From positions 1-15,066 of the forward strand of contig DATKYV010000030.1 of the NCBI GenBank assembly GCA_035528275.1: DNA of 15,066 bases, given 5' to 3'. The position numbers were made by a program, and so were the translations under genes. Below are positions 5,034 through 12,306 of this stretch, one piece after another (the stretch's first letter is position 1; every line of letters starts with the position of its first letter). The stretch is from DATKYV01 sp035528275. GTDB lineage: Bacteria > Acidobacteriota > Terriglobia > UBA7540. The notes below the pieces were generated by a model, which was given only the letters and a program-made list of their open reading frames with translations, was not told the DNA's origin and ran no database searches.

Positions 5034-6292
5034 GCCTTCGCCTCCGTCAGCATCTTCTGCAAGTTGTGCCGTGAAGGAATCCGCTTCCTTTTCGTGTTCT
5101 CATCCTTCGCCTCTGTCAGCATCGCTTGGACCGTCGCGTCCACGGCGCGGCGCCGGGTGTCCTCGTCGGCCAGCGCGTACACGCTGGCCGTGACCTTCGA
5201 GCCGGGCTTGTGCCCCATCATCTGCGCGATCACGTCCATGGGGACGCCCGCCGCCAGCGCGCGCGAGCCGAACGTGCGGCGAAGGTCGCGCAGCTGGAGG
5301 TCACCGAGGCCTAACGACTTTCGGAACTGCCGCCAGCGCTTGTTGAGCGTGCGCAGGTGCGCGCCCCGCCGACGACCCAGGAACACCCACTCACTCGCGC
5401 GCGCGCGCGCCCGCAGCTCATCGAGCACGGGGTTGGCCAACGGGACAAGCAGTGGGTCGCCGTTCTTCGTCTCGCCGATGCGCCACGTGCAGCGGTCGAG
5501 GTCGAGGTCTTCCCACCGCATCGCGAGGATGTTCCGCTCCCGCACGCCGTTGTAGAGCCGGACCTTCAGGTAGAGCCTTAGGTCCGGGTCGGGCTCGGCG
5601 TCGAGCGCCCTGCGGAACGCGGCGAACTCCCCGTTGCGGTCGAGGAGGCGCGTGCGCGAGTGCTCGGAGGTCTTCTGAACGCCGCGCGCGGGGTTATCGC
5701 CGTGCAGCAGGCCCCAGTCGCGCGACTTGGTGAAGACGCCGCTGATCAGCGCGAGCAGCCGATTCGCCGCCACGGGGCCGTGGCGCTGGCGGCGCTGTTT
5801 CGTTTTCGGGTCCTCAACGATCACGGGCTTCGCGACCTCGCGGTGCAGGCGCTCAACGTCGGCGCGCGTCACCTCCGCCAGCAAGCACCCCTTCCAGCGC
5901 GAGAGGTAGCGGTCGAAGGTCCGGCGCGCGCCTTTCTGCGCGTCGGGTTTTCCGTCCAGGTGTTTCTTAAGGTACCGCTCGAAGAAATCGCCGAGCGTCG
6001 GATTCACAGAACCCCGCAGTTCGTCACGCGGGTTGACGCCGCGACCCATCAGGGCGATCTTCTCCGATGCCTGCTGGCGGGCCTGGTCAACGGACACGTG
6101 CGGGAACTCGCCCAGCGGGTAAGTGATCGGGCGACGGCGAAACTTTCGGTACAGCGAGAACGTCCGGCGCCCCGACGGGTGGACGGCGAGGCGCAGGCCG
6201 CGAACATCCGCGTCGTAATAATAGGCCACCCGATCGGTCGGAGCGGGCAAGGACTCCAATCGACGCTTGGTAAACTTGAGACGTTCGGTCAT
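5030..6292 (-). CDS. int: Tyrosine recombinase integrase, P4-type
   Basis: The 420-residue protein has an N-terminal arm-binding domain of the DUF4102/P4 kind (about 1-95, with KFTKRRLESLP and YYYDADVRGLRLAV), a SAM-like core-binding domain (about 97-200) and a C-terminal catalytic domain. Catalytic positions are Arg251 (NGVRERNILAMRW), Lys276 (ETKNGDP), the box II motif as RDLRRT (335-340, Arg instead of the more usual His in HxxR), His361 (MMGHKPGSK) and the nucleophile Tyr372 (SVYALADED). AGAGGAGG seven to eight bases upstream supports ATG 6292. It sits 139 bases from the 3' end of tRNA-Ala, the expected target. The C-terminal extension repeats MLTEAK twice, matching a DNA repeat. The RDLRRT form also occurs in other integrases as I recall, so activity is still likely. 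Confidence 0.95.
   Translation of the reverse strand: MTERLKFTKRRLESLPAPTDRVAYYYDADVRGLRLAVHPSGRRTFSLYRKFRRRPITYPLGEFPHVSVDQARQQASEKIALMGRGVNPRDELRGSVNPTLGDFFERYLKKHLDGKPDAQKGARRTFDRYLSRWKGCLLAEVTRADVERLHREVAKPVIVEDPKTKQRRQRHGPVAANRLLALISGVFTKSRDWGLLHGDNPARGVQKTSEHSRTRLLDRNGEFAAFRRALDAEPDPDLRLYLKVRLYNGVRERNILAMRWEDLDLDRCTWRIGETKNGDPLLVPLANPVLDELRARARASEWVFLGRRRGAHLRTLNKRWRQFRKSLGLGDLQLRDLRRTFGSRALAAGVPMDVIAQMMGHKPGSKVTASVYALADEDTRRRAVDATVQAMLTEAKDENTKRKRIPSRHNLQKMLTEAKA
5035..5123. repeat. Pair of 20-base direct repeats at the 3' end of the integrase gene
   Basis: CCTTCGCCTCCGTCAGCATC at 5035-5054 recurs at 5104-5123 with one mismatch (Ctc to Ctct position). Copies are 69 bases (23 codons) apart, so the repeat is in frame and gives the integrase tail two copies of MLTEAK. 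The second copy also spans the start of the coupled gene below. It looks like a small local duplication that lengthened the integrase C-terminus. A functional role is not evident. Confidence 0.7.
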
Positions 6293-6431
6293 GGCGGGCC
6301 TCCTCTTTTACCTCTCGTTTTACCTAAGGCGGTAAAAAGAAGTAACAATCAATAATTTATACCTTTTGCTAATTGTTGTAAATGGTCGTTGTTTACTGAA
6401 GCTAAGCTATTCTCTATCAATAGTTTGTGGT
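6293..6431. other. AT-rich att-flank between integrase and tRNA
   Basis: In contrast to the GC-rich surroundings, these 139 bases are strongly AT-rich and hold no credible gene. They contain repeats with core TTTAC/GTAAA: two TTTTACC copies 12 bases apart (6306, 6318), GGTAAAA (6331), GTAAA (6378) and GTTTAC (6391). They also hold AACAAT/ATTGTT arms (6344, 6372). Such a layout, beside the tRNA 3' end and the integrase start, matches the arm-site region of P4-like att sites, where integrase, IHF or AlpA bind. The strand-exchange core is expected in the tRNA 3' part. Site identities are inferred. Confidence 0.55.
6306..6337. promoter_or_regulatory. TTTTACC/GGTAAAA repeat cluster before the integrase
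   Basis: TTTTACC at 6306-6312 and 6318-6324 is followed by GGTAAAA at 6331-6337. The second and third copies form a 7-base inverted pair over a 6-base gap. The cluster ends a few bases before the integrase ribosome site. The related pair upstream of the AlpA-like gene (4401-4424) suggests a common DNA-binding protein. Operator or integrase arm site are both possible. Confidence 0.45.
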
Positions 6432-6507
6432 TGGTGGACCTGGAGGGGTTCGAACCCTCGACCTCATGACTGCCAGTCATGCGCGCTCCCAACTGCGCCA
6501 CAGGCCC
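6432..6507 (-). tRNA. tRNA-Ala (anticodon GGC)
   Basis: The minus strand folds into a complete 76-base cloverleaf. Acceptor stem GGGCCTG pairs with CAGGTCC (one G-T pair). The D-arm is GCGC/GCGC. The anticodon stem CATGA/TCATG encloses loop CTGGCAG, giving anticodon GGC (alanine, GCC/GCU codons). The T-arm GAGGG/CCCTC has loop TTCGAAC. The discriminator A and the CCA end are encoded. The 3' end faces the integrase, so the mobile element has used this gene as its attachment site and left an intact copy. Confidence 0.97.
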
Positions 6508-6537
6508 ATCTTGTGGGAGAAACAATCTGCTCATTTG

Positions 6538-6567
6538 CTTGTAACATGGGGGCAACAGGACTGTCAA
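6538..6567 (-). promoter_or_regulatory. Likely promoter of tRNA-Ala
   Basis: On the minus strand a perfect -35 box TTGACA (6562-6567) is 18 bases from a -10 like TACAAG (6538-6543). Transcription would start about 20-25 bases before the tRNA. The -35 match is strong and the -10 only moderate. Confidence 0.5.
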
Positions 6568-6594
6568 CGTTTGCCGGGGCACTCCCGCCTTCCG

Positions 6595-6631
6595 GGAACA
6601 AATTTGGAACAAACCTTTTGCCTGCGGTGTC
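6595..6631 (+). promoter_or_regulatory. Possible ECF-type promoter upstream of the sigma factor gene
   Basis: Two copies of GGAACAAA lie 11 bases apart (6595-6602 and 6606-6613). GGAAC is the usual -35 core recognised by ECF sigma factors. A GTC (6629-6631) lies 18 bases after the second GGAAC, roughly where the -10 would be. Autoregulation of the downstream ECF sigma gene is common in the family, but the -10 part is weak and the spacing slightly long, so this is tentative. Confidence 0.3.
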
Positions 6632-6700
6632 ATTCCAAGTGAGAGAGGGTACGTGCGCGGGCTTGCGGTTCGGCCCCGGAACTGCTATCGTGAGGGTGTC

Positions 6701-7339
6701 ATGGACGCCACACGGTTGGTGGGAGTAACGATCGACCGGGCTCTCCCGGCTACCGGATACGAAGCCGCTCTGGTTGAGGAACTTCGGGCAGGGTCCGAGG
6801 AGGCTTTTGCCTATCTTGTGGCCGTCTATCAGCACCCTGTCTACAACCTGATCTCTCACATCGTCGAGGACGGCACGGAAGCCGCCGACGTCCTCCAGGA
6901 AGTTTTCGTAAAAGTCTTCCGGGGGATTGGGCAGTTTCACGGCGAAAGCAGCCTGAAGACGTGGATTTACAGAATCGCGGTGCACGAAGCTTCCAATCAC
7001 CGGCGGGGATGGTTCCGCCGGCACCTGCGCGAAGCCTTCTCGCTGGACGCCGCGCGGACGGACTCCGACAAGGCGCTGGCCGGAGCCCTGGTGCGGCCGG
7101 AGACGCCTTATCAGGCGCTGGAGCAGGTGGAACGGCAGCGAATCGTCTGGCGTGCCCTCGCCAGCTTGGCCCAGCCTTACCGCGCTGTCGTCGTATTGCG
7201 TGAGATCGAGGGTCTGGCGTACGGCGAGATCGCGCAGGTCCTGGGCGTTTCCGAAGGGACGGTTAAGTCGCGCTTGATTCGGGGGCGCGAGTTGCTGAAG
7301 CGAAAGCTGACTGGCTGTTTGGGGAAACGGGATGTTTGA
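6701..7339 (+). CDS. ECF-type RNA polymerase sigma factor (sigma-70 family, RpoE-like)
   Basis: From ATG 6701 (preceded by TGAGGG four bases upstream) the product has 212 residues, the usual size of ECF sigma factors. Region 2 (about 37-105) includes AFAYLVAVYQHPVYNLISHI, DVLQEVFVKVF and TWIYRIAVHEASNHRR. Region 4 (about 145-203) includes LREIEGLAYGEIAQVLGVSE with GTVKSRLIRGRELLK, the HTH that reads the -35 element. An upstream in-frame start at 6653 would add 16 residues but has no better ribosome site. The stop overlaps the start of the anti-sigma gene (8 bases), so the pair should be made together. The sigma directs RNA polymerase to a stress or envelope regulon. Confidence 0.93.
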   Translation: MDATRLVGVTIDRALPATGYEAALVEELRAGSEEAFAYLVAVYQHPVYNLISHIVEDGTEAADVLQEVFVKVFRGIGQFHGESSLKTWIYRIAVHEASNHRRGWFRRHLREAFSLDAARTDSDKALAGALVRPETPYQALEQVERQRIVWRALASLAQPYRAVVVLREIEGLAYGEIAQVLGVSEGTVKSRLIRGRELLKRKLTGCLGKRDV

Positions 7340-7982
7340 GTCTTGCGTAGAAATTCGCAGCTATTTCTCTGACTACCGGGATGGTGTCTGCGATCGCGAG
7401 AGGGTCCGCTCGCTGAACTATCACCTGGAGTATTGCGCACCGTGCCGCGGGGAACTGGAGCGATTCGAGTTGATGCAGTCGGATTTGCAGGCGCTGCCGC
7501 GCCGGCGCCTCCCCCCCGACCTGGCTTTGCGATTGCGGGTTCGGATGTCGCAGGAGCTGCATCGCAACTTCCTGGGCCGTTTGTGGGTCCGCCTGGAGAA
7601 CTCGCTCCAGCCTTTGCTCTTGCCGGCCTCGGGCGGAGTCCTGACCGCCGTCATCTGCTTTGGCCTCATCATGGGGTCGCACGCCGTCCCGGTAACGACC
7701 AGCCCGGATGTTCCCATCTCCCTCGTCACTCCGGCGCGCCTTCGCGAACTGGCTCCCATCAACTTTACCAAAGACGACCAGGCGGTCGTTCTGGTGACCA
7801 AACTCGACTCCGGCGGCCGCGTGCAGAGTTATGAAGTGTTGTCCGGTCAGCAGTCACCCGAAATGCTGCGCCATCTTGACCGGACGATTTATTTCAGTAT
7901 CTTTGATCCTGCCACGACGTTTGGCAAGCCAACGGACGGCCAAGTGGTTCTGTCCCTGCGGCGAATCACGGTCCGAGGATAG
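7332..7982 (+). CDS. Zinc-finger membrane anti-sigma factor with TonB-like C-terminal part
   Basis: The first 40 residues carry a zinc-binding anti-sigma (zf-HC2) pattern, Cys5 and His31-x3-Cys35-x2-Cys38 (HLEYCAPC), typical of proteins that hold an ECF sigma at the membrane. A single hydrophobic span lies at about 95-117 (LLLPASGGVLTAVICFGLIM). The outer part (about 145-216) with VLVTKLDSGGRVQSYEVLSG and DGQVVLSLRRITVRG resembles the C-terminal fold of TonB. Overlap with the sigma gene supports a sigma/anti-sigma pair. The outer part could sense an envelope signal. That it is TonB-like is my reading of the pattern, not a domain search. Confidence 0.85.
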   Translation: MFESCVEIRSYFSDYRDGVCDRERVRSLNYHLEYCAPCRGELERFELMQSDLQALPRRRLPPDLALRLRVRMSQELHRNFLGRLWVRLENSLQPLLLPASGGVLTAVICFGLIMGSHAVPVTTSPDVPISLVTPARLRELAPINFTKDDQAVVLVTKLDSGGRVQSYEVLSGQQSPEMLRHLDRTIYFSIFDPATTFGKPTDGQVVLSLRRITVRG

Positions 7983-7987
7983 TCGGG

Positions 7988-9565
7988 TTGGCCAGACGAA
8001 TTCCCCCACGAAGTGAATGCTCACGGCCCGAGCGGCGGCGAGGGCGGGCCTTCGCGCCCCCCGGGCGATACCCGTCGGGTGGCCTGAGGAAGGCTGTGAT
8101 CGCATTCGTTCTGGCGGCGTGTCTGTTGGCCCCGCCGGCGGGATGGGCGCAGCAGGCCGGCAATGTCATCCTGGAGGCCAACGAACAGCTCTTTTGCATT
8201 CTCGCCGCCCTCACCGCGGCCGGCTACGACCCCGGAGCCAGCGCGCTGACCGGCAGCGACATGCGCGGGGAACTACGCTCCGCATTGGCCAGGAAAAGTC
8301 TTCCCGTGCTTCCCGAGCTGCGCCAGTTTTTTTCCGAACACCAGGTGAGCGGCGATCCCGCCGGCGATCTCGGGCAATACGTTTCGCTGGCCTTGCTGGT
8401 GGGGCCGCCGCCCGATTTCCGGTTCACCGTCCCCCAGACTGACCTCCCGCCTGACGCCAAGGCGCTTGCCGGCCTCATTCCGCTCCTCAAGAAATTCTAC
8501 GACCAGGAAGACCTGATTCAGTTGTGGGCGCGTTTTCAGGCGCGGCACCAGGCGGAGATTGACCGTTCGAGCGAAGCGATTCGAGAAAGCATTGCGCGCT
8601 CCGACGCTTACTTTCGCTTTCCCGGCGGCGCCTATCTGGGGCGAACTTACACCATCTATCTCAGCCTGCTGGGGGCTCCCGAGCAGGTGCACGCGCGCAT
8701 TTACGGGATGAACTACTACCTGGTGGTCATGCCCTCGAAGGCGCCGAAGCTCGAAGAGATTCGCCACCAGTATCTCCATTTCCTCCTCGATCCGCTGGCC
8801 GTAAAATACGCTCCGGACATCAACGAGAAGGCGCAGTTGAAGGGATTCCTGCGCGCCGCGCCGCAACTGGCGCCGGATTTCAAGGAGGACTTTCCTCTCT
8901 TCGTCACCGAGTGCCTGATCCGCGCCGCCGAGCTGCGCATGGACAAACGGCCCAAGGAGGAGGCGGAGAAGAGCATCGGGGAGCTGACCGCCGGCGGACT
9001 GGTTCTGGTCCCGTATTTCTACGAGGCTCTCACCAACTACGAGAAGCAGGAGGCCTCGATGAACGTGGTCTACAGGGAAATGATTCGCGGCATCGATCTT
9101 GGCCGGGAAACGCAGAGGCTGGCGGCGGTCACGTTCGCTCCCAAGGAAGTGGCGGCGGGTCCGGAGCCTCTGCCGGCGAAGTCGGAAGAGGAACGGCTGC
9201 TCGATCAGGGCGACAATTTGATATTCGAGGGGAAATACCGGGAAGCGAGGGAGGTTTTTCAGCGGGTCCTGGACCGGCTCGCCCCGCACAGCGAGCGCGC
9301 GCTTTTCGGCGCGGCGGTCGCCTCCAGCAACCTGCGAAAGCCGGATTCCGCCCAGGAGTATTTTCTCAAGACGCTCGAGGTGGCGCGCGACCTGCGAATC
9401 GTCAGCTGGTCGCACATTTACCTGGGCAGGCTCCTGGATCTTCAGGGAAAACGCGAGGAAGCGCTCGCCCAATACCGCGCCGCCTCCCTGACGGCTTCCA
9501 GCTATCCCGATGCCTTACGGGCCGTGCAGAGCGGAATGCAGAAAGCGTTCGGCTCGAGTCAGTAA
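7988..9565 (+). CDS. Secreted TPR-containing protein
   Basis: The product carries a signal peptide-like stretch (RKAVIAFVLAACLLAPPAGWAQQ region, cleavage likely after AWAQ-type residues around the GWAQQ) and a large helical domain of no recognised family. A C-terminal TPR section follows (about 400-525, with LLDQGDNLIFEGKYREAREVF and IYLGRLLDLQGKREEALAQY). The start is uncertain. TTG 7988 gives the longest frame. GTG 8096 has GAGGAAGG before it but loses the basic n-region. A CTG at 8084 would give a perfect signal peptide (MRKAVIAF). It follows the anti-sigma gene by 5 bases from the long start, so it may be in the same unit. Role unknown, probably periplasmic. Confidence 0.75.
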   Translation: MARRIPPRSECSRPERRRGRAFAPPGRYPSGGLRKAVIAFVLAACLLAPPAGWAQQAGNVILEANEQLFCILAALTAAGYDPGASALTGSDMRGELRSALARKSLPVLPELRQFFSEHQVSGDPAGDLGQYVSLALLVGPPPDFRFTVPQTDLPPDAKALAGLIPLLKKFYDQEDLIQLWARFQARHQAEIDRSSEAIRESIARSDAYFRFPGGAYLGRTYTIYLSLLGAPEQVHARIYGMNYYLVVMPSKAPKLEEIRHQYLHFLLDPLAVKYAPDINEKAQLKGFLRAAPQLAPDFKEDFPLFVTECLIRAAELRMDKRPKEEAEKSIGELTAGGLVLVPYFYEALTNYEKQEASMNVVYREMIRGIDLGRETQRLAAVTFAPKEVAAGPEPLPAKSEEERLLDQGDNLIFEGKYREAREVFQRVLDRLAPHSERALFGAAVASSNLRKPDSAQEYFLKTLEVARDLRIVSWSHIYLGRLLDLQGKREEALAQYRAASLTASSYPDALRAVQSGMQKAFGSSQ

Positions 9566-9621
9566 GTGGAGACCGGCCCCTCGGTGGCATCCCGGCTGCG
9601 CTGCGAGCACCCGGTCCTGGT

Positions 9622-9650
9622 TTGACACCGGCATTCGAATTCGATACGCT
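9622..9650 (+). promoter_or_regulatory. Likely promoter of the second TPR gene
   Basis: TTGACA (9622-9627) is followed after 17 bases by TACGCT (9645-9650), a partial -10 match. It lies in the 145-base gap after the first TPR gene and about 60 bases before the ATG of the next gene. The -35 is perfect and the spacing ideal. The -10 is weak. Confidence 0.45.
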
Positions 9651-9710
9651 GAGGATTTGGGACCCCCTGCTTCTTGTTCGGAAAGATTCCATTGAGGAGT
9701 GTGCAGTCTC

Positions 9711-10727
9711 ATGAAAAAGGCTTTTGCTCTTCTATCTCTTTTTCTCCTGGCGACGGTCGGCTCGTTGGCCGCCCAGGAGCAGGCGCCCGCGGCCGTTCCC
9801 ATGACGCAAGACGAGTTGGTGGAATTGCTCAAGGGGAAGGTGGCCACCGATCGCATCGCCGCCGAGGTGATGCAACGGGGAGTTGATTTTGATCTGAATC
9901 CCGATATCGAAAAGAAACTGCGCAAAGCCCATGCCGACGACCCGCTCATTGAAGCGGTCAAGAACCAGGGACCCGTGGCCCGGGCCGAACGGGCAAAGGC
10001 CGGAGGCGGCCCGGTGTTTTCCCCTCAGGAGGCTCAGGATTATCAAACGATTCGCAACGAGTTGGATCCCGACCGGATGATTCAACTCGTCAACGACTTC
10101 GAGATGAAATACCCCAACAGCCAGCTCCTGACCTGGATTTATGTCTTTGGGGCGAATGCGTGTCGACAAAAGGGCGAGATCGAACGCTCTGTCGAGTACG
10201 GAGAAAAAAGCCTGGCGCTGAAACCGGATAACCTGCTTGCGTTGCTCACCGTTGTCCCCTTGCTCCCCCAGAATCAGTTGCTACGGGGCAGCGAAATTGA
10301 CAGAGAGAAGCGGCTGACGCAGGCCGAAAACTACGCCAAGAAGGCCCTGGAGCTCATCGACGCGATTCCCCAGCAGCCCAACGAAACGCCGGAGCAATTC
10401 AACCAGCGGAAGAATACGCTGAGGGTGGACCCGCATTCGGCGTTGGGGATGGTCCACCTGCAAAGGTCGCAAATGGCGCTGGAGGGTGTTGATCTGGAAG
10501 AAATATCCAAGGCTGTGGCGGAATACCAGCAGGCCGTGACCGATGCGCCGCAGCCCGACCCTCGAGACTACTTCCGGCTGGGCGAAGCTTACTCGCTGCA
10601 AAAGAAATTTGACGAGGCGATCCAGGCATTCACACGGGCTGGGGAATTCGGCCAGGGCACGATTATCAAAACCTATGCTGACCAAAAGATCGAGGATCTG
10701 AAGAAGAGAAAAGCGGCAGCTCAGTAA
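9711..10727 (+). CDS. Secreted TPR-repeat protein
   Basis: ATG 9711 gives MKKAFALLSLFLLATVGSL followed by AAQEQ, a standard signal peptide with cleavage after AAQ or nearby. An in-frame GTG at 9699 would only add four residues, and the GAGGAG at 9694-9699 suits the ATG better. The mature protein has an N-terminal region (about 30-95) with a helical pattern, then tetratricopeptide repeats, visible as SVEYGEKSLALKPDNLLALL, AENYAKKALELI and YFRLGEAYSLQKKFDEAIQA. Export plus TPRs suggests a periplasmic scaffold. No specific family is recognised. The gene has its own likely promoter and is 111 bases from rnc, so it need not be cotranscribed with it. Confidence 0.85.
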   Translation: MKKAFALLSLFLLATVGSLAAQEQAPAAVPMTQDELVELLKGKVATDRIAAEVMQRGVDFDLNPDIEKKLRKAHADDPLIEAVKNQGPVARAERAKAGGGPVFSPQEAQDYQTIRNELDPDRMIQLVNDFEMKYPNSQLLTWIYVFGANACRQKGEIERSVEYGEKSLALKPDNLLALLTVVPLLPQNQLLRGSEIDREKRLTQAENYAKKALELIDAIPQQPNETPEQFNQRKNTLRVDPHSALGMVHLQRSQMALEGVDLEEISKAVAEYQQAVTDAPQPDPRDYFRLGEAYSLQKKFDEAIQAFTRAGEFGQGTIIKTYADQKIEDLKKRKAAAQ

Positions 10728-10838
10728 CCCATCCGGAACGAAAGTGCGGAGTGATGCCTCCGCGACGCTGGGGACCCACCGCGCTGCGCGGCCGGAAATG
10801 AACTCCTGGGTTGGACCGAGCGGCGGCGCTCATCGTGC

Positions 10839-11552
10839 ATGGCGGAATCTTCCCTCGAGAAACTTCAAGACATCATCGGGTACCGGTTTAAGACCCCCCG
10901 ACTGCTCCTCGAGGCCCTCACCCATTCTTCTTTTGCGCGTGAAACCTCCGAGCGCCTGCGTGACAATGAGCAACTGGAGTTTCTGGGCGATGCGGTATTG
11001 AATTTCCTGGTCAGCGTGCGTTTGGCCGAGATCTTTCCCGAGGACAGGGAGGGCGAGCTTTCGCGAGGGCGCGCGCGGCTGGTGGGCGCCGATCACCTCT
11101 CCCGGGTGGCGGCCCGTTTGAACCTGGGCGAATACTTGCGCCTCGGCAAGGGTGAGGAGAAGACGGGCGGGCGATCCAAAAGCACCTTGCTGGTAAACGC
11201 CCTCGAGGCGCTGGTGGCTTCCCTCTATCATGACGGGGGCTTGGAGGCCGCGCGACGCTTCGTGGAAGATTTCGTTCTCCCCCCGGGCCTCGAGGCCAGC
11301 GCCGGTGAGCTGTTCTCGGTCGACTACAAATCGGCGCTGCAGGAGTTCCTGCAAGGCGACCGGCTCGGCCCCGCTGAGTATCGAGTCGTCGAAGAGCGTG
11401 GCCCCGAGCATCAAAAGACCTTTACGGTCGAGGTGAGGGCGGGGGAAAATTGGGTGGCGCGAGGGCGCGGCGCGAGCAAGAAATCCGCTGAGGTGCAGGC
11501 CGCCAAGGAACTGTTGGAGCGGCTGGGAAAGAGGGCTGAAATTCGTGGCTGA
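10839..11552 (+). CDS. rnc: Ribonuclease III
   Basis: The 237-residue product matches RNase III in length and order: an endonuclease domain (about 5-150) with the signature NEQLEFLGDAVL (43-54, catalytic Glu47 and Asp51 region) and STLLVNALEALVASLYHDGG, then a dsRNA-binding domain (about 163-232) ending GASKKSAEVQAAKELLE. It cleaves double-stranded RNA in rRNA and mRNA processing. Asn120 replaces the Asp usually aligned with E. coli Asp114, while Glu123 is kept. I recall the Asn form in other lineages, so activity is expected. The end overlaps lepB by 8 bases. The ribosome site before ATG 10839 is weak. Confidence 0.95.
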   Translation: MAESSLEKLQDIIGYRFKTPRLLLEALTHSSFARETSERLRDNEQLEFLGDAVLNFLVSVRLAEIFPEDREGELSRGRARLVGADHLSRVAARLNLGEYLRLGKGEEKTGGRSKSTLLVNALEALVASLYHDGGLEAARRFVEDFVLPPGLEASAGELFSVDYKSALQEFLQGDRLGPAEYRVVEERGPEHQKTFTVEVRAGENWVARGRGASKKSAEVQAAKELLERLGKRAEIRG

Positions 11553-12306
11553 GGGCTACAGGAAATCGCCAACGCGGGACACGCTGGAATCGCTGGTGGT
11601 GACGGTGATCCTGGCGGTTTTCGGGACCACCTTTGTGGTGCAGGCCTTCAAGATTCCCACCGGATCGATGGAGGACACCCTCCTGATCGGTGACCACCTG
11701 CTGGTCAACAAGCTCATATTCGCCTCTCCCAGTACCGTCCTGGCGCCGATTCTCTCTTACCGGGAGATTCGCCGCGGCGACATTGTGGTCTTCAAATTTC
11801 CCCCCACCGAAGGTCAGAAGCAGCCCGGTGAGCATTTCGTCAAGCGCGTCATCGGCGTGCCGGGCGACCGAATTCACATCCTGCACCGCCAGGTCTATGT
11901 GAACGGCGCGCCCGTGGACGAACCCTTCGTTCGGCATTCTTTCCCCGACCAGCTCCGCGTCGGAGACGATTTCCCGCCCCCGGATTCGTTGTACTTACGG
12001 GGTGCCACTTCGACCTGGACCGAGCAGATGCCCACCTACATCCAGGACGGCGAGCTCGTCGTCCCTCCCGGACGGTATTTCGTGATGGGCGATAATCGCG
12101 AGCAGAGCTGGGACAGCCGGTTTTGGGGGTTCGTGCCGCGCCAGCTTATCTCCGGCCGCCCTTTGGTGATTTACTGGTCGTATGAAACTCCCCGCGACGA
12201 ATACGCGAAAGACTCCCTGGCCGATAAAGCCTCGCAGATGTTTGATTTGGTCATTCACTTTATCCCCAAAACGCGTTGGCGACGGACGTTTTCGCTGGTG
12301 CGCTGA
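11545..12306 (+). CDS. lepB: Signal peptidase I
   Basis: The 253-residue product is a type I signal peptidase of the membrane, cutting signal peptides from exported proteins. One N-terminal membrane span (about 14-35) precedes the serine box IPTGSMEDTL with catalytic Ser41. The lysine box is HFVKRVIGVPGD with Lys100. The conserved GDNREQSWDSRFWGFVP is near the C-terminus, as in the family. It starts at GTG 11545 inside the end of rnc and ends sharing one base with the next gene (TGATG), so rnc, lepB and the AsmA-like gene form a coupled unit. The rnc-lepB neighbourhood is common in bacteria. Confidence 0.96.
   Translation: MAEGYRKSPTRDTLESLVVTVILAVFGTTFVVQAFKIPTGSMEDTLLIGDHLLVNKLIFASPSTVLAPILSYREIRRGDIVVFKFPPTEGQKQPGEHFVKRVIGVPGDRIHILHRQVYVNGAPVDEPFVRHSFPDQLRVGDDFPPPDSLYLRGATSTWTEQMPTYIQDGELVVPPGRYFVMGDNREQSWDSRFWGFVPRQLISGRPLVIYWSYETPRDEYAKDSLADKASQMFDLVIHFIPKTRWRRTFSLVR

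Larger units (their letters stand above)
1..6431 (-). mobile_element. Integrated genetic element in tRNA-Ala, left end outside window
   Basis: All recognisable genes from the integrase (5030-6292) to the left edge point away from the tRNA. The integrase gene is directly beside the 3' end of tRNA-Ala, the usual arrangement for elements that integrate into tRNA genes. Contents are integrase, AlpA-like excisionase, AEP primase-helicase, a CxxC/HTH phage-type protein, a SprT-like protease and several genes of 32-80 residues. No capsid, tail, portal, large terminase or conjugation gene is visible, so within the window it looks like a phage satellite or small integrative element. I looked for a copy of the tRNA 3' end in the left 4 kb and found none, so the other att site should lie further left. 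The right boundary near the tRNA is inferred. Confidence 0.75.

Noticed and set aside
5396..5411. Alternating CG run, possible Z-DNA
   Set aside because: It encodes RARARA within the integrase helix and is explained by codon use in a GC-rich genome.
6366..6728. Plus-strand frames running through the tRNA region
   Set aside because: They cross the tRNA gene and the att flank and have no protein-like sequence.
8273..9472. 399-residue open frame on the minus strand
   Set aside because: It lies wholly antisense to the secreted TPR gene and its translation has no recognisable domain. High GC content makes such shadow frames common.
10746..10763. GCGGAG/CTCCGC hairpin after the second TPR gene
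   Set aside because: The stem is only 6 bases and no T run follows, so it is not a convincing terminator.
10839..11552. RNase III Asn120 in place of the usual Asp as a sign of an inactive enzyme
   Set aside because: The Glu and Asp residues of the signature and Glu123 are kept, and the Asn form is, as I recall, seen in other lineages.
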